From Candidatus Nanopelagicales bacterium (GTDB lineage: Bacteria; Actinomycetota; Actinomycetes; S36-B12), in the NCBI GenBank assembly GCA_028687755.1, contig JAQTZL010000004.1, forward strand, positions 62,001-126,000: a stretch of DNA of 64,000 nucleotides. Reading direction: 5' to 3'. Position 1 is the stretch's first letter; every line of letters starts with the position of its first letter. Shown piece by piece: positions 36,834-46,714 of this stretch. The position numbers and the translations under genes are program-made. Below the pieces are notes generated by a model. That model saw only the letters and a program-made list of their open reading frames with translations, ran no database searches and was not told the origin of the DNA.

Positions 36834-38615
36834 CTATTTCACATTCACATTCCAGAGGGTCAACGTCTCCAAGTCCGCTTGGGCTTGATAAATCGCTTGC
36901 TTGGCGCGGACGACTCTCTGATCCGTGGGGAAATTCCAATCAGTTACGCAGGACGAGTCCGTTACTACCCATTTCACATTTGCCAGCTTGAGCGTGAGCG
37001 GGTTGTCTGGTTGGCGGCCGTATGGATCACGGAACGTGTCAATGTTTTTCTTGTTGGCAGGCCATGCAAGCCCAAGGTTGTAGTACGGAACAGGCTTCTT
37101 CGCAATCAACTTGAAGATCTGTGGATCCATACATTGGGAACCAAGCACCAAGCCCTGAGTTCCCGTCGTGATGGCCTGGATCGCTTGAGCTTGGGAGTCG
37201 GAGAGGACGTGGATCCCTTGGGCTTTTGCGTAATCCCAAAAGCCTTTGAAATCTTGAAGTCCGAGTCCCCAAGAAGTGATTGCGAGAACTCCAGTTATGG
37301 CGAAAACAACCTTGTGTTCAGTGCTGAACGAGGTGAAACGGGAAATTCCCCACGCCAACGGAATCGAGAGTAGAAGTGCACTCAACGTGGCGAACTGAAT
37401 CCACGAACGATACGGCTCTTGATTGAAACCCCAGATGTCGTTGGCAGGCATGATGATGAAGCCCAGCGCCAAGGCGATCACTAATGAGCTGAGCGCTGCT
37501 TGGCGACCGCGCCATAAGCCAAGACCCGTAACGACGAAAAGCAAGACCCACGTAGTTGTAGCAACGAGCGTTCCAATTTCCAAAATTCCAAGATTGGTAC
37601 TTGAAGCTTCCCGGTAGGTAAGGAACGGATCCTTTGTCACAACACCAATTGCTGTGCGCACAACTTCGGGGCTTGCAGCGAGAGCCGTGATGAGTAATGC
37701 AGGAATAGCAAGGCGTTTGGCCCGAAGTGCCGCAGGGATGAGCACCGGCGCCATGCTCAAAAACAGCGATGCCAGCAAAGGTAATGGCCCAAATATCTGG
37801 GAAATTGATTTACCAAACCAGAGAACTACAAACCCGAGCACGATGGTGAGATACATCCGGGCACGTGAAGGATGCTTCGTGAGATCTCGCGCGGCAACAA
37901 AGATGGCGATGACTAACGTGATGGAAAAGAAGGTATACGTCTGGACGTTTGCCAATAGACCAATGAGCAAAGCACTGACCCAAATTTCAATTTTGGGTGT
38001 GCGATGACTCTCGGTGTTTTCCTGCTTAAACAACGCATCCACAAGTAACGCCATTGCTATAACCGCGATGCTGATTCCGGCGACTTCACCATTGAGCGTG
38101 AACAGCGATGCATACGGTGCCCAAATGACTGCGTGTGAATCTAACGGTGTGTACCAGTTGTTCACGGTGTAGTACGAAGCAGTGCCGGTAAGCAATGCAA
38201 GCGCTGGAAGAACTGCAACCCAAGCTTTTCCGCTGACCCGTGCGGCAACGGTTCCAACAGTAAGCACTGCTGCACTGAGAATTGCGATGCCCAGAACAGT
38301 CCACACAATCCACACAGGAATATGTGTGAGCCAAGAAACGCTACCGATGACGCAATACCAAAGGCTCGGGTAGTGCGAAACGCCAGTTTCCGTCAGAGGT
38401 TCAACCGTCGCAAAATTTCCCTGTGAAACATTGGTGGCAATTGCGGCATAAGAAAGCTGATCGTGGGAGAAATACGCGCGAAAGCCTTTCCACCAAGGTG
38501 CACCAAGAAGGGGGCCAATGCTTATTGCCAGTGTGATGAGCTCAGCAATGATGATGGAAACGATGAATGTGGGGTTGCGGAGCAAAGCCGATGAATTCCG
38601 CCCGTGAATCGTCAT
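36834..38615 (-). CDS. polytopic membrane protein, putative GT-C
   Basis: 593 residues. First outer loop after helix one: AYFSHDQLSYAAIATN and GVSHYPSLWY. Ten or more helices follow, then a C-terminal outer part with DSQAQAIQAI, a CMDP segment and a late Cys in DSSCVTDWN. A TAGACT box lies 10-15 bases before the ATG, giving a nearly leaderless transcript, divergent from the gene at 38657 across 41 bases. Specific function unknown. Confidence 0.6.
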   Translation of the reverse strand: MTIHGRNSSALLRNPTFIVSIIIAELITLAISIGPLLGAPWWKGFRAYFSHDQLSYAAIATNVSQGNFATVEPLTETGVSHYPSLWYCVIGSVSWLTHIPVWIVWTVLGIAILSAAVLTVGTVAARVSGKAWVAVLPALALLTGTASYYTVNNWYTPLDSHAVIWAPYASLFTLNGEVAGISIAVIAMALLVDALFKQENTESHRTPKIEIWVSALLIGLLANVQTYTFFSITLVIAIFVAARDLTKHPSRARMYLTIVLGFVVLWFGKSISQIFGPLPLLASLFLSMAPVLIPAALRAKRLAIPALLITALAASPEVVRTAIGVVTKDPFLTYREASSTNLGILEIGTLVATTTWVLLFVVTGLGLWRGRQAALSSLVIALALGFIIMPANDIWGFNQEPYRSWIQFATLSALLLSIPLAWGISRFTSFSTEHKVVFAITGVLAITSWGLGLQDFKGFWDYAKAQGIHVLSDSQAQAIQAITTGTQGLVLGSQCMDPQIFKLIAKKPVPYYNLGLAWPANKKNIDTFRDPYGRQPDNPLTLKLANVKWVVTDSSCVTDWNFPTDQRVVRAKQAIYQAQADLETLTLWNVNVK

Positions 38616-38644
38616 GGTGCGGGCAGTCTATGAGGTGTTATCGG

Positions 38645-38650
38645 TAGCGT
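38645..38650 (+). promoter_or_regulatory. -10 box TAGCGT of a leaderless gene
   Basis: TAGCGT is at -12 to -7 of ATG 38657. Confidence 0.55.
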
Positions 38651-38656
38651 TGCTCT

Positions 38657-39889
38657 ATGACTTCCGGGCCAGAGCTTTCGCTGCGTGCCCGTCTAGGAGC
38701 CTTAGCTCTTAAGGCTGATCCGGATTTTCATCAGCGTAAATGGCGTAAAGCTCAAGCAACCTTCGCTACTCAGGTATTGGCCGAGCCTTCTTATGCGCCA
38801 CTCATGGGCCGCCCATTGGTTTCGGAGCGAAATTCGCATCTCGGGCGACCAACCCACGTTGTTGTGGTGCCCTATGAGGGTGAAGGGCATAAATCCTTCA
38901 CTGCTGGAACTCGTAACTTCTACTACGAAGCAGCTCAAACGTTGGCCGAGAACATTGGGCAAGCTCACGTGTCATTCTTTTCGGTGATTGAGGGCGAGTC
39001 TTCGGCGCAATGGCATGTGCGCCTTGCCGACTACATCTTCGATGTGGGTGCCACGCATGTCATCACGCATATCGAGGCTGATCCTGGAAGTTCAGAGTCG
39101 GCTTGGACATGGGATATCTGGTGGACAGCAATGTCATCGCGCTGGGACGGCGTGCTTCTTGGAGTGATGTTTGATTCCGCATTTGAATGGATACGCGCGA
39201 AAAGTCGTTTACTTGCTCGAATCTCACCAAATTTCATGGCAGTAGATATCTGCATGCCAATGAATGGTGAACTCGTACGCGGCCGAAATGAAGTTGGCCC
39301 CGTGAACATGCCTGTGTCACGGCAGTCGCTCGCACTTGTTGAAGAACGACTTTTATCTGTTCAAGTCACACACGATGTTTCATTCATTGGAGCGCTCTAC
39401 CCGTATCGCGTCGAAATGCTTGATCAACTGCGTGCAGCTGGAATTCGCGTCGCAGTTAATCCCCATCGGTCTGATGAAACCGCTGACTTTGCGGCCTCAC
39501 GCACAAATCAACCATCGTGGCTTGATTACATGGCAGGCCTTGCCGGAAGCCATATGACAATCAACTTTTCGCGATCATCGGCTGGTCCGTTCGAACAACT
39601 CAAAACCCGTGTACTCGAAGCAACATTGGCAGGAACCGCGCTCCTCACTGATGATCACGACCGCACGCGTCTATTTTTTGAACGCGATCTGGAATTTGCG
39701 GAGTTTGAAACCGTTGATCAGCTTCCAATGTTGGTATCGGAACTCCTTGGCGACTCTGTTCGTTTGGATGCGATGAAGCGCGCCGGTAAAGAGCGGGCAT
39801 ACACGATTGCGCATACGAATTTTTGGGGCGGAATTGAAACCGGACTCATCGAGCGTGGATTGCCGCGCTTAACGAACAACGATCATTAG
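38657..39889 (+). CDS. soluble glycosyltransferase-like protein (GT-B, C-terminal Glyco_trans_1_2/CgeB type)
   Basis: 410 residues, no membrane segment. The C-terminal part has SFIGALYPYRVEML, TINFSRSSAGPFEQLKTRVLEATLAGTALLTDDHD and YTIAHTNFW, the pattern of single-domain CgeB-like glycosyltransferases with the E-ATLAG donor motif. The N-terminus is specific to this group. Its stop overlaps the convergent stop of the next gene by four bases. It is surrounded by GT-C genes, so a surface glycan role is likely. Confidence 0.65.
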   Translation: MTSGPELSLRARLGALALKADPDFHQRKWRKAQATFATQVLAEPSYAPLMGRPLVSERNSHLGRPTHVVVVPYEGEGHKSFTAGTRNFYYEAAQTLAENIGQAHVSFFSVIEGESSAQWHVRLADYIFDVGATHVITHIEADPGSSESAWTWDIWWTAMSSRWDGVLLGVMFDSAFEWIRAKSRLLARISPNFMAVDICMPMNGELVRGRNEVGPVNMPVSRQSLALVEERLLSVQVTHDVSFIGALYPYRVEMLDQLRAAGIRVAVNPHRSDETADFAASRTNQPSWLDYMAGLAGSHMTINFSRSSAGPFEQLKTRVLEATLAGTALLTDDHDRTRLFFERDLEFAEFETVDQLPMLVSELLGDSVRLDAMKRAGKERAYTIAHTNFWGGIETGLIERGLPRLTNNDH

Positions 39890-41013
39890 TTTGGTCGAAT
39901 GACCTGACCGTCAAATGCACGCTGCACCACATCAATATTCCCCCAGCCCGGATGCAAGATCGCTCCCTGCCACACGAGAAACACCGGCACTATTACTGCC
40001 AGCAGCCAGGTGTTTCGCCAGATACGGACTGTAGCCGCTTTGTTGAGGTGCGCATGAGCTATCCAAGTGAAGATCGGCGCGATCACAATGATTCCGGCAA
40101 TTCTCGTTGCATCGATAGCAATCAGTGGAATGAGAAACGAGATCGCAAGGCTTTCGATGATGAGGGCTTTGCCGACAGTTGAGTTTCTTACACTTCGGTT
40201 GGCAAGCACTACCCAACCGATGCCAAGAACTGAAAACACCGTGAGTGGCAGCATCGTGACGTAGCACTGCCAGAGTGCATCGAATGGGATTGACTTAAAG
40301 AGTGAGAAGCGATCGGTGCTGCCACCCCAAGCATGAGTGATTGCATGCATCGCGAAGCTTCCAGCGACCACTGCAACGCCTGCGGTAACGATGCGCATCG
40401 TGGCATCCCATTTCCACATGATCAGCGCGATGGGTGCCCAAGCGATGAATGCAAAGATCGCAATTGGGGCGTGATTTATGGCGAGAGCAAACCAAGCAAT
40501 GAGAGCAATCCATTGTTTGCGCACCATCACGGCAGTGCTCAGAGCAATGATAGAAATGGCGTCATATCCGCCAATCCAGGTCAGAGCGATCGGTGCAAGT
40601 GATCCACCAGCAACAAAGATGAAGGCGAGCTTCGCGCGTTGCGTGTGTTCTTTTCGGTACGCGAATGCAATTGGCAAAATGATTGCAACTGCTGCAAGAA
40701 GCATCGAAAACGCGAGATACCGGTGTGGTGACTGGAGTCCAAACATTCCAGCCATCCACGCTGTCACCACATTTGATCTCAGTGATGCATCACCTTCGGC
40801 AAGCAGTGGTGATTGGGAGATGTCTTGCCAGTGAACGGCACCATCGAGAAAGCGATGCCATTCGGGGTGAATACCGATGCCAGTTTTGAGTACCGTGACG
40901 GTTAGAGCAGCAACTGCCAGGAGCGTTGTGAATGCCAGGGGGTGCGTGACAGCGCTTTTCGCGCGCGCACGTTTCGCGCGGGCACTATGCATCAGCACTG
41001 GTGTCTGGACCAC
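39886..41013 (-). CDS. polytopic membrane protein, function unknown
   Basis: 375 residues from GTG 41013, with a basic N-terminus (RAKRARAK) and about nine helices. The outer loop GIHPEWHRFLDGAVHWQDI and SPLLAEGDASLRSNVV may bind sugar or lipid; WIGGYDAISI recalls GT-C-like polytopic proteins. No family recognised. A 127-base gap separates it from the 41141 gene. Confidence 0.55.
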   Translation of the reverse strand: MVQTPVLMHSARAKRARAKSAVTHPLAFTTLLAVAALTVTVLKTGIGIHPEWHRFLDGAVHWQDISQSPLLAEGDASLRSNVVTAWMAGMFGLQSPHRYLAFSMLLAAVAIILPIAFAYRKEHTQRAKLAFIFVAGGSLAPIALTWIGGYDAISIIALSTAVMVRKQWIALIAWFALAINHAPIAIFAFIAWAPIALIMWKWDATMRIVTAGVAVVAGSFAMHAITHAWGGSTDRFSLFKSIPFDALWQCYVTMLPLTVFSVLGIGWVVLANRSVRNSTVGKALIIESLAISFLIPLIAIDATRIAGIIVIAPIFTWIAHAHLNKAATVRIWRNTWLLAVIVPVFLVWQGAILHPGWGNIDVVQRAFDGQVIRPN

Positions 41014-41140
41014 GAGGAGATCCGCGCCTTCAGTCGAAGGGACCCCCCGGTCCTAGCCGCCGGCATCTGAGCAGCGCTGCGTGGAATCTAGGTGCTTAAC
41101 CGATGTTTTCTTGAGCACCTTCGTTCGTGTCTCAGGATTG

Positions 41141-42919
41141 TTACGCAATCTTGTAAAGCTGCCAGCGGCCATCGAGATCAATGACGACCGGCTTTCCGAA
41201 CAAAGTGGACAATTGGGTCTCGATGGCTTGCGGATCTTCAAAGCCTCGGGTGTCCAGGTGCACGGCACAAAAGCCCTTGTCTTTGAGATCTTGGACCTGG
41301 AAGCCATTGATCCCATTGGTGTAATCGAGCTGCCAGGTGCTGGCGATGGTGTCGCGCATGCCGCCGTATGACCAACTCTTGTTGTCATTGAGTAGTCCAA
41401 CAGTGAAGTGTTCGTAGTCGTTCAAGTTTGGAGCAGCGATGCCGTTTTCTGGGTAAATCATGATGGGCAGTTGCAGCACACCGCAGTTTTCTGGAATCGC
41501 TGCATTAACTGCAGCTTCGTAATGCTGGGCTTGATCGTGAATGGCTCGACCGCCGCGGGCCACGTCGTCATAAAGCGGTTTCCATGGCAGCACACTGTCG
41601 ATCAACGTGATGGCAAGGATGATCACTGCGATTGGAATGGCGACGTATTCGCGCTTGGTCCAATCCTTACCTGCAATTGCACCAGCTGCGCCGAGGATGA
41701 ACAGCAACAGCATGAGCGGAAGCAGGCGATTCCAGTCGCGAATCTGAGTGAGGAACCAATTCACGATTAAGAAGTTCAAACTCCACGGGCCAAACACCAA
41801 CACCATGAGCACGAGTAGGTACGCGATGAAGGTCAGTGGTGGTCGAGGGGTTGCATCAAGTTTGGTTGCTAGCCCCAGATTGCGTTTGCGGGCGTTATTC
41901 ACCAAACCGATAAGGAAGACGATTAAGCATGCGCTTGTAATCCAGGTGCCGTAGTTGGTGATCAGGTTTTGTTCTTCACCCGGAGCTTGGGAGAACATCC
42001 CACCGATCCAGTTGTTATAGCCACTTAAAAGTGAGTTGTAGGGAGCTGGCAGCACGCTGATTGCAAGATCGCCGCCGTACTTAACGCTGTCCATCGGATC
42101 GCGCTGGCCAAGATTGGTCACATCAGGATTTGATGCTCGGTTAATCACTGACGGAAGAAGCCCGATCACCATTGCCACTGCTAAGCCAGCAAGTGGAAGC
42201 GCTCCAGCAACTAATCGTTTGGTGCGGTCGCCCTGCGAAACTCGCCACAGCACGGCAGCAAGCAGCATGAGCGCGGTGAAGAAGGCGTAATAGACCGCGC
42301 TCCACGCTGCAGTGAGCACCAGCACCACGATCAGGGCAATGGATTTGCGGCGTTGCTTCTTGTCTTCGGTTTTCAGCCAACCTTGCAAGCGGCCAGAGCC
42401 AACGAGTAGAGCGAGAATCACGCCGGCAACTGCGCCATAAAGCGTTGCGAGGTAAAGGTGACCAAGGGCGCGACCCCAGTGCCAAGGGATGAAGGTGAAA
42501 CTCACGGCAAGCGCGATGGCGAGGTAACTCTTCAACCCCATCATGCGAATTGCTGCGTACGCCATCACTGCGACTAACGGGAAGCTGACAATCAGCAGCA
42601 CATTTATGCCGATGTAAGGATGGCCGGTGAGAACAGAGATCAGATGCGAGAACGTGTTTTGGGTGATGTCCAGGCCTGGGAAGTAATTCAGGTTCATGCC
42701 ATACGGAAAACCAAAATGCGTCGTGACGCCGTAACTCCACCAATTCCAGGCTTCGGCATTCACATAGGTGGCAGTCATATCGCCACCACCCCACGGCACG
42801 TTGATGTCCTTGAGGTTTGGCCAGAACACGAACATCGACATCACGAAGCTGATGAGTGCGGTGGCCATGACCTCAACGGTGGTTCGGGTGCGTGAGGTCA
42901 TGTTCTTCAGTGCATTCAT
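41141..42919 (-). CDS. polytopic membrane protein, putative GT-C
   Basis: 592 residues from ATG 42919, which overlaps the stop of the upstream gene by four bases (ATGA); the frame open to 42997 is rejected. After helix one: VPWGGGDMTATYVNAEAWNWW, HFGFPYGMNLNYFPG and later FIPWHWGRALGHLYLA, a pattern shared with uncharacterised GT-C-like proteins. About twelve helices; a C-terminal outer domain contains ENCGVLQLPIMIYP and QLDYTNGINGF. Third gene of a leftward operon with a secreted protein first. Confidence 0.62.
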   Translation of the reverse strand: MNALKNMTSRTRTTVEVMATALISFVMSMFVFWPNLKDINVPWGGGDMTATYVNAEAWNWWSYGVTTHFGFPYGMNLNYFPGLDITQNTFSHLISVLTGHPYIGINVLLIVSFPLVAVMAYAAIRMMGLKSYLAIALAVSFTFIPWHWGRALGHLYLATLYGAVAGVILALLVGSGRLQGWLKTEDKKQRRKSIALIVVLVLTAAWSAVYYAFFTALMLLAAVLWRVSQGDRTKRLVAGALPLAGLAVAMVIGLLPSVINRASNPDVTNLGQRDPMDSVKYGGDLAISVLPAPYNSLLSGYNNWIGGMFSQAPGEEQNLITNYGTWITSACLIVFLIGLVNNARKRNLGLATKLDATPRPPLTFIAYLLVLMVLVFGPWSLNFLIVNWFLTQIRDWNRLLPLMLLLFILGAAGAIAGKDWTKREYVAIPIAVIILAITLIDSVLPWKPLYDDVARGGRAIHDQAQHYEAAVNAAIPENCGVLQLPIMIYPENGIAAPNLNDYEHFTVGLLNDNKSWSYGGMRDTIASTWQLDYTNGINGFQVQDLKDKGFCAVHLDTRGFEDPQAIETQLSTLFGKPVVIDLDGRWQLYKIA

Positions 42920-44673
42920 GCATTCGTCCAAGTCAGTCGGGTCAGGCAAGCGTGGCCTACCGGAATTGTTGCGGTTGGCCAGGTGAAGTCGTAACACATT
43001 GGATCAGATGGGTTCGAAGCTTGTGGCAGGCCACCCATGAAGCTCTGGATGCCATCGAGTGACTGCCCATACATTGCGATCACGGTCGGTTTGATCTCGT
43101 TCAAGCGTGCACGATCATCATCATTAAGTTCTGGGAATAAACCAATGCGGTTTTCACCCCACAGCTGCATGCCTGCGACTACATAGAGCTCGCGATCGCC
43201 ACCAACCCAGTCACCTTGCACCCACGTGAGGATGGTGTCGGTGTTTTTGGTGTTCGCCAACAACCACTCTTGGGTGTTCACAGCCGTGTGAAGCTTCTCG
43301 GAAATTGGGTTGTCATTGAAGGCCCAGTTGTATGGGCTTAAGTAATACAACCCGAGTGGGCCGCGTGAATTCTGCAACAACTGGCCACCGGCAACGAGCA
43401 CAGTGATTGCAATGAGGCCCGCGATGGTTGCGAACTTGCGCTTCGTTACAAGCGCGATGATGATCGCAATCACTGTGATTACTGCAGCAATAAGCCAGCC
43501 CTGATGTAAACCAATGATCGCTGTGGAATGGCCAGCGGTTGCGATGATTACGACTGCTACCGCTGCAGTGATGATTGTGGTGAGGTTCCAGCCGGCTGGT
43601 TTGGTATTGATTTCTTGGTCTTGGTTCTGTAGTTGATCTTTTCCTGATTGCATCACGGTGACAACAGCAAGTGCGAGCGCAATGAGTGCAGGTGGCCACA
43701 ACATTGCTTGATACATCGGAGCTTCGAGAGCGATGCCACCCATCAGCGGTGAAAACACCAACATGAAAGCGATGCTGCTTGAACTGATAGCAAAGGCCAG
43801 TTGAGCCGCTTGGCTCTTTTTGTTTTTGAACCAGACTGCAAGAACAAAGATCAGAATGCTTGCTGGCACTAACAGCGAGATGTCTTTGAGCCACACAGGA
43901 TCTTTACTCGCGAAGTTGCTTAAGTTGATGCCTTGGGCATCGAGATATGCGCCGACCCAATTGAGCTCGGGGAAGATGATTTTGCCGATGCCCAGGAATG
44001 CAACGAAGGTGATTGCGGTTGCGATTGCAGCGATGCTGATTGATTTCGCAGTTTCTTTCGCCTGCGCTTTAATCTGAGCGCTTCTGAGGATTTTGACGAC
44101 GAGCCAGATCACACCGGCGAGCAATACGCCTGGTGGGTTGACCATGACAAGCCAACCAAGCAATACACCTGCTGTGATTGCAGATTTCTTGCCCCCAAAC
44201 ATTGCTGTTGCGATGAGTGCGCTCGTGCCAGCAAGCACGGCACCGGTGAGATAAGGATTCGCGAGATAACTCAAGGGCACACTGCTCAAAGCGATGCAGG
44301 CTGTGAGGATTGACGCGGTTTGAGTGTTCGAGAACTTCTTGATGGTGATGTAGGCACCAGCGATGAACATCAACAACAGCAATGCATGCCAGATAGCGAA
44401 GCCGCCCCAAGTGCCAGCGATCGATGTAAGCACATGCGTTGGAGCAATAGTTCCCAGCCGCGTCCAGAAATATGAATTGTCATACGCACGATCGCTGACT
44501 TCGCTGCCGAATACACCAAGGCTTGTGTAAAAGGAAGAATCAGGTGTGTCTAACCCAGCCCAGCGTTGGGTCAGGAGTGTTACACCGATCCAAATGGCTG
44601 CAACTGAAATCAGGTCAGGAAGAAACCGCTTGATGTTTCGAGTTGATGCCTGCTGTGCTGTGGTGATCGACAT
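42916..44673 (-). CDS. polytopic membrane protein, putative GT-C
   Basis: 585 residues. First outer loop GLDTPDSSFYTSLGVFG with acids, then DNSYFWTRLGTIAP; about twelve helices; a C-terminal outer domain with TWVQGDWVGGDRELY and MCYDFTWP. It starts 16 bases after the stop of the small secreted protein and overlaps the next gene, so three genes form one leftward operon. Probably a lipid-phosphate-sugar dependent transferase. Confidence 0.62.
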   Translation of the reverse strand: MSITTAQQASTRNIKRFLPDLISVAAIWIGVTLLTQRWAGLDTPDSSFYTSLGVFGSEVSDRAYDNSYFWTRLGTIAPTHVLTSIAGTWGGFAIWHALLLLMFIAGAYITIKKFSNTQTASILTACIALSSVPLSYLANPYLTGAVLAGTSALIATAMFGGKKSAITAGVLLGWLVMVNPPGVLLAGVIWLVVKILRSAQIKAQAKETAKSISIAAIATAITFVAFLGIGKIIFPELNWVGAYLDAQGINLSNFASKDPVWLKDISLLVPASILIFVLAVWFKNKKSQAAQLAFAISSSSIAFMLVFSPLMGGIALEAPMYQAMLWPPALIALALAVVTVMQSGKDQLQNQDQEINTKPAGWNLTTIITAAVAVVIIATAGHSTAIIGLHQGWLIAAVITVIAIIIALVTKRKFATIAGLIAITVLVAGGQLLQNSRGPLGLYYLSPYNWAFNDNPISEKLHTAVNTQEWLLANTKNTDTILTWVQGDWVGGDRELYVVAGMQLWGENRIGLFPELNDDDRARLNEIKPTVIAMYGQSLDGIQSFMGGLPQASNPSDPMCYDFTWPTATIPVGHACLTRLTWTNA

Positions 44674-44688
44674 TGCGCGTCGAGGTGA

Positions 44689-45276
44689 TTACTTGCCGTA
44701 GGTAACGGTGAGTTCACCAGTTGCAAAGACCACTGATGGGCTGAAGGTATTGGTCTTCAACTTTGTGTTCATCCAGTCAGCTGTTGCCTGATCAATGATG
44801 CGCAGATCAAGGCCGGTGTAACTGTTGGTGGTGGTGTAGACACTGCTCAAGGTTTTCCTCGAACGGATCTTGGCGATTGTGAACATGCGCTTATTGGTCT
44901 TGTCCGCCATCACGCAGTCAACAACCTTCACCGCAACATCGACAGCAGGGTTCAAGCAGTTGATGTAGTCATTGGTCTTGGTGTTCGTGATGCGAATTTG
45001 ACCACCAGTGAAGTTCGCAGTTTTTTCAACAGCGACCACAGGGAATACTGAAGTGATTTGGGTGCCGTTGTTCTTAGCAACCGAGATCGTAGGCAAGCTG
45101 GTGGTCACACGCAGATTGTTATAAGCCCAGGTGCTCAAGATGCCAGGGCCCGTAGTGAAGCTGAAGGCTCCAGTGGCCGGAGTTGGGTCAGCATGGGCGG
45201 CGAGGGGCGCAGCGATACCGCCCGCAATAAGCGCAGCAGTAGCCACGGCGGTGCTGACGATCGTTTTCCCTCGCAT
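44689..45276 (-). CDS. small secreted protein of unknown function
   Basis: 195 residues. A Sec signal peptide is clear: MRGK, a hydrophobic Ala/Ile core and a likely cleavage after AAHA (about residue 28). The mature part is about 165 residues, beta-rich in appearance, with two Cys (CLNP and CVMAD) that could pair. No family recognised. It is the first gene of an operon with two GT-C-like genes, so it may be their substrate or partner. A TATCCT box lies 8-13 bases before the ATG. Confidence 0.75.
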   Translation of the reverse strand: MRGKTIVSTAVATAALIAGGIAAPLAAHADPTPATGAFSFTTGPGILSTWAYNNLRVTTSLPTISVAKNNGTQITSVFPVVAVEKTANFTGGQIRITNTKTNDYINCLNPAVDVAVKVVDCVMADKTNKRMFTIAKIRSRKTLSSVYTTTNSYTGLDLRIIDQATADWMNTKLKTNTFSPSVVFATGELTVTYGK

Positions 45277-45282
45277 GTCGGC

Positions 45283-45289
45283 AAGGATA
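45283..45289. promoter_or_regulatory. overlapping divergent -10 boxes in an 18-base intergenic region
   Basis: Leftward TATCCT (45289-45284) serves ATG 45276; rightward AAGGAT (45283-45288) is at -12 to -7 of GTG 45295. Both genes would be leaderless or nearly so. Confidence 0.5.
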
Positions 45290-45294
45290 ACCCC

Positions 45295-46668
45295 GTGAGC
45301 ACCACTCCAGCGCCTGCCGCTTCGGTCTTACTCGAATCGTTACGAGGGATCGTTGGACCCACCCACGTGTTGGTGGGTGATGACTTGGTTGCCCCCTATG
45401 TAACCGATTGGACCCGCCGCTATTCGGGGCCATGCGTGGCGGTGATTCGGCCCGCGTCGACGCTTGAAGTTTCCGCGGTGTTGGCAGCTTGTTTCGCTGC
45501 CGGCCAGCCAGTGTTGGTGCAGGGCGGCAATACCGGGCTCGTAGGCGGCTCCGTTCCTGCTTCCTCGGGCGTGGCTCCAGTGATTCTTTCTACCCGCAGG
45601 CTTTCTTCGATTGGCCCAGTTGATCAACTCACTGGGCAATTGACTGCAGAGGCGGGCGCATTATTGAGCGCGGTGCAAGATGCAGCCTCAGCAGCTGGTT
45701 GGGTCTATGGCGTTGATCTGGCTGCACGTGATTCAGCAACTATCGGTGGCACAGTGGCCACCAACGCTGGCGGAGTGAACGTCATTGCTTATGGCATGAC
45801 ACGTGCGCAGGTTGTTGGCATTGAAGCGGTGCTGGCAGATGGCACCGTGATTTCGCATCTCAACGGCTTATTGAAAGACAACACAGGTTTTGATTTTGGT
45901 TCATTGCTGTGTGGATCAGAAGGCACGCTTGGTGTGATCACCGCTGTGCGCTTGCGCTTGCATCATCCGCATGCGCGAACATCGTTAGCAATGATCGGAT
46001 GCGCAACGTATGGCGATGCACTCGCGTTGATGTCTGCATCAGCTCGCGGTTCACATTTGATTGCAGCTGAAATGGTTGATGCCATCGGTATTGAACTGAT
46101 GGAATCAGTGTTGGGGATTCCTTCACCACTTGCAGCATCGTGGCCGGTGGTGGCCTTCATTGAAGTTGCTGATGGTGGTGATGCTTCAGGTTTGCCGCTC
46201 AATGATTCACACGATGCAGTGGTGGCATTCGATGCTGGTGAACAAGCGCGTTTATGGCAATTCCGCGAACGTCAGACAGAGGTCTATGGCGCGAAAGGTA
46301 TTTGCCACAAACTCGATGTGTCAGTTCCGCTATCACGCATGGAAGAAGTGTTGGCAGATCTTGGATCCTTGTTGCGTGATGCGCCAACTGTTGAGTTCTA
46401 CGGGCTCTTTGGCCACATCGCCGATGGCAATATCCATGTGGAATTCATCGGCCCTGCAGCAGATGATGTTGAAGTCGATCACCAGGTTCTTGAGGTGATC
46501 TCGCGCTACTCCGGATCAATTTCTGCAGAGCACGGAGTTGGCCGCATGAAGGTTGATTCGCTGCACCTGACGCGATCAGCTGCTGAAATCACTGCCATGA
46601 AGGCAATCAAGGATGCGTTGGATCCAGCAGGGCTGTTGAATCAAGGGATTCTGTTTCGCACAGCGTGA
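45295..46668 (+). CDS. FAD-linked oxidase (GlcD/D-2-hydroxyacid dehydrogenase family)
   Basis: 457 residues from GTG 45295. The FAD_binding_4 domain shows VLVQGGNTGLVGGSVP and ATIGGTVATNAGGVNVIAYG; the C-terminal domain has FGHIADGNIHVEF with the metal-binding His pair and SAEHGVGRMK. This family oxidises D-2-hydroxy acids such as glycolate, D-lactate or D-2-hydroxyglutarate, passing electrons to a carrier. The frame extends upstream to 45058, but that part is antisense to the secreted protein. Confidence 0.9.
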   Translation: MSTTPAPAASVLLESLRGIVGPTHVLVGDDLVAPYVTDWTRRYSGPCVAVIRPASTLEVSAVLAACFAAGQPVLVQGGNTGLVGGSVPASSGVAPVILSTRRLSSIGPVDQLTGQLTAEAGALLSAVQDAASAAGWVYGVDLAARDSATIGGTVATNAGGVNVIAYGMTRAQVVGIEAVLADGTVISHLNGLLKDNTGFDFGSLLCGSEGTLGVITAVRLRLHHPHARTSLAMIGCATYGDALALMSASARGSHLIAAEMVDAIGIELMESVLGIPSPLAASWPVVAFIEVADGGDASGLPLNDSHDAVVAFDAGEQARLWQFRERQTEVYGAKGICHKLDVSVPLSRMEEVLADLGSLLRDAPTVEFYGLFGHIADGNIHVEFIGPAADDVEVDHQVLEVISRYSGSISAEHGVGRMKVDSLHLTRSAAEITAMKAIKDALDPAGLLNQGILFRTA

Positions 46669-46697
46669 AGCACAGGTCTTGCGCTCATTCCTACGTC

Positions 46698-46714
46698 TGA
46701 CTACATTGTAGTCA
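46698..46714 (+). promoter_or_regulatory. perfect inverted repeat overlapping a leaderless promoter
   Basis: TGACTACA-T-TGTAGTCA. The -10 box TACATT (46702-46707) is at -12 to -7 of ATG 46714 and lies inside the repeat, whose last base is the A of the start codon. Binding here would block transcription, so autoregulation by the encoded RHH protein is likely. Confidence 0.65.
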
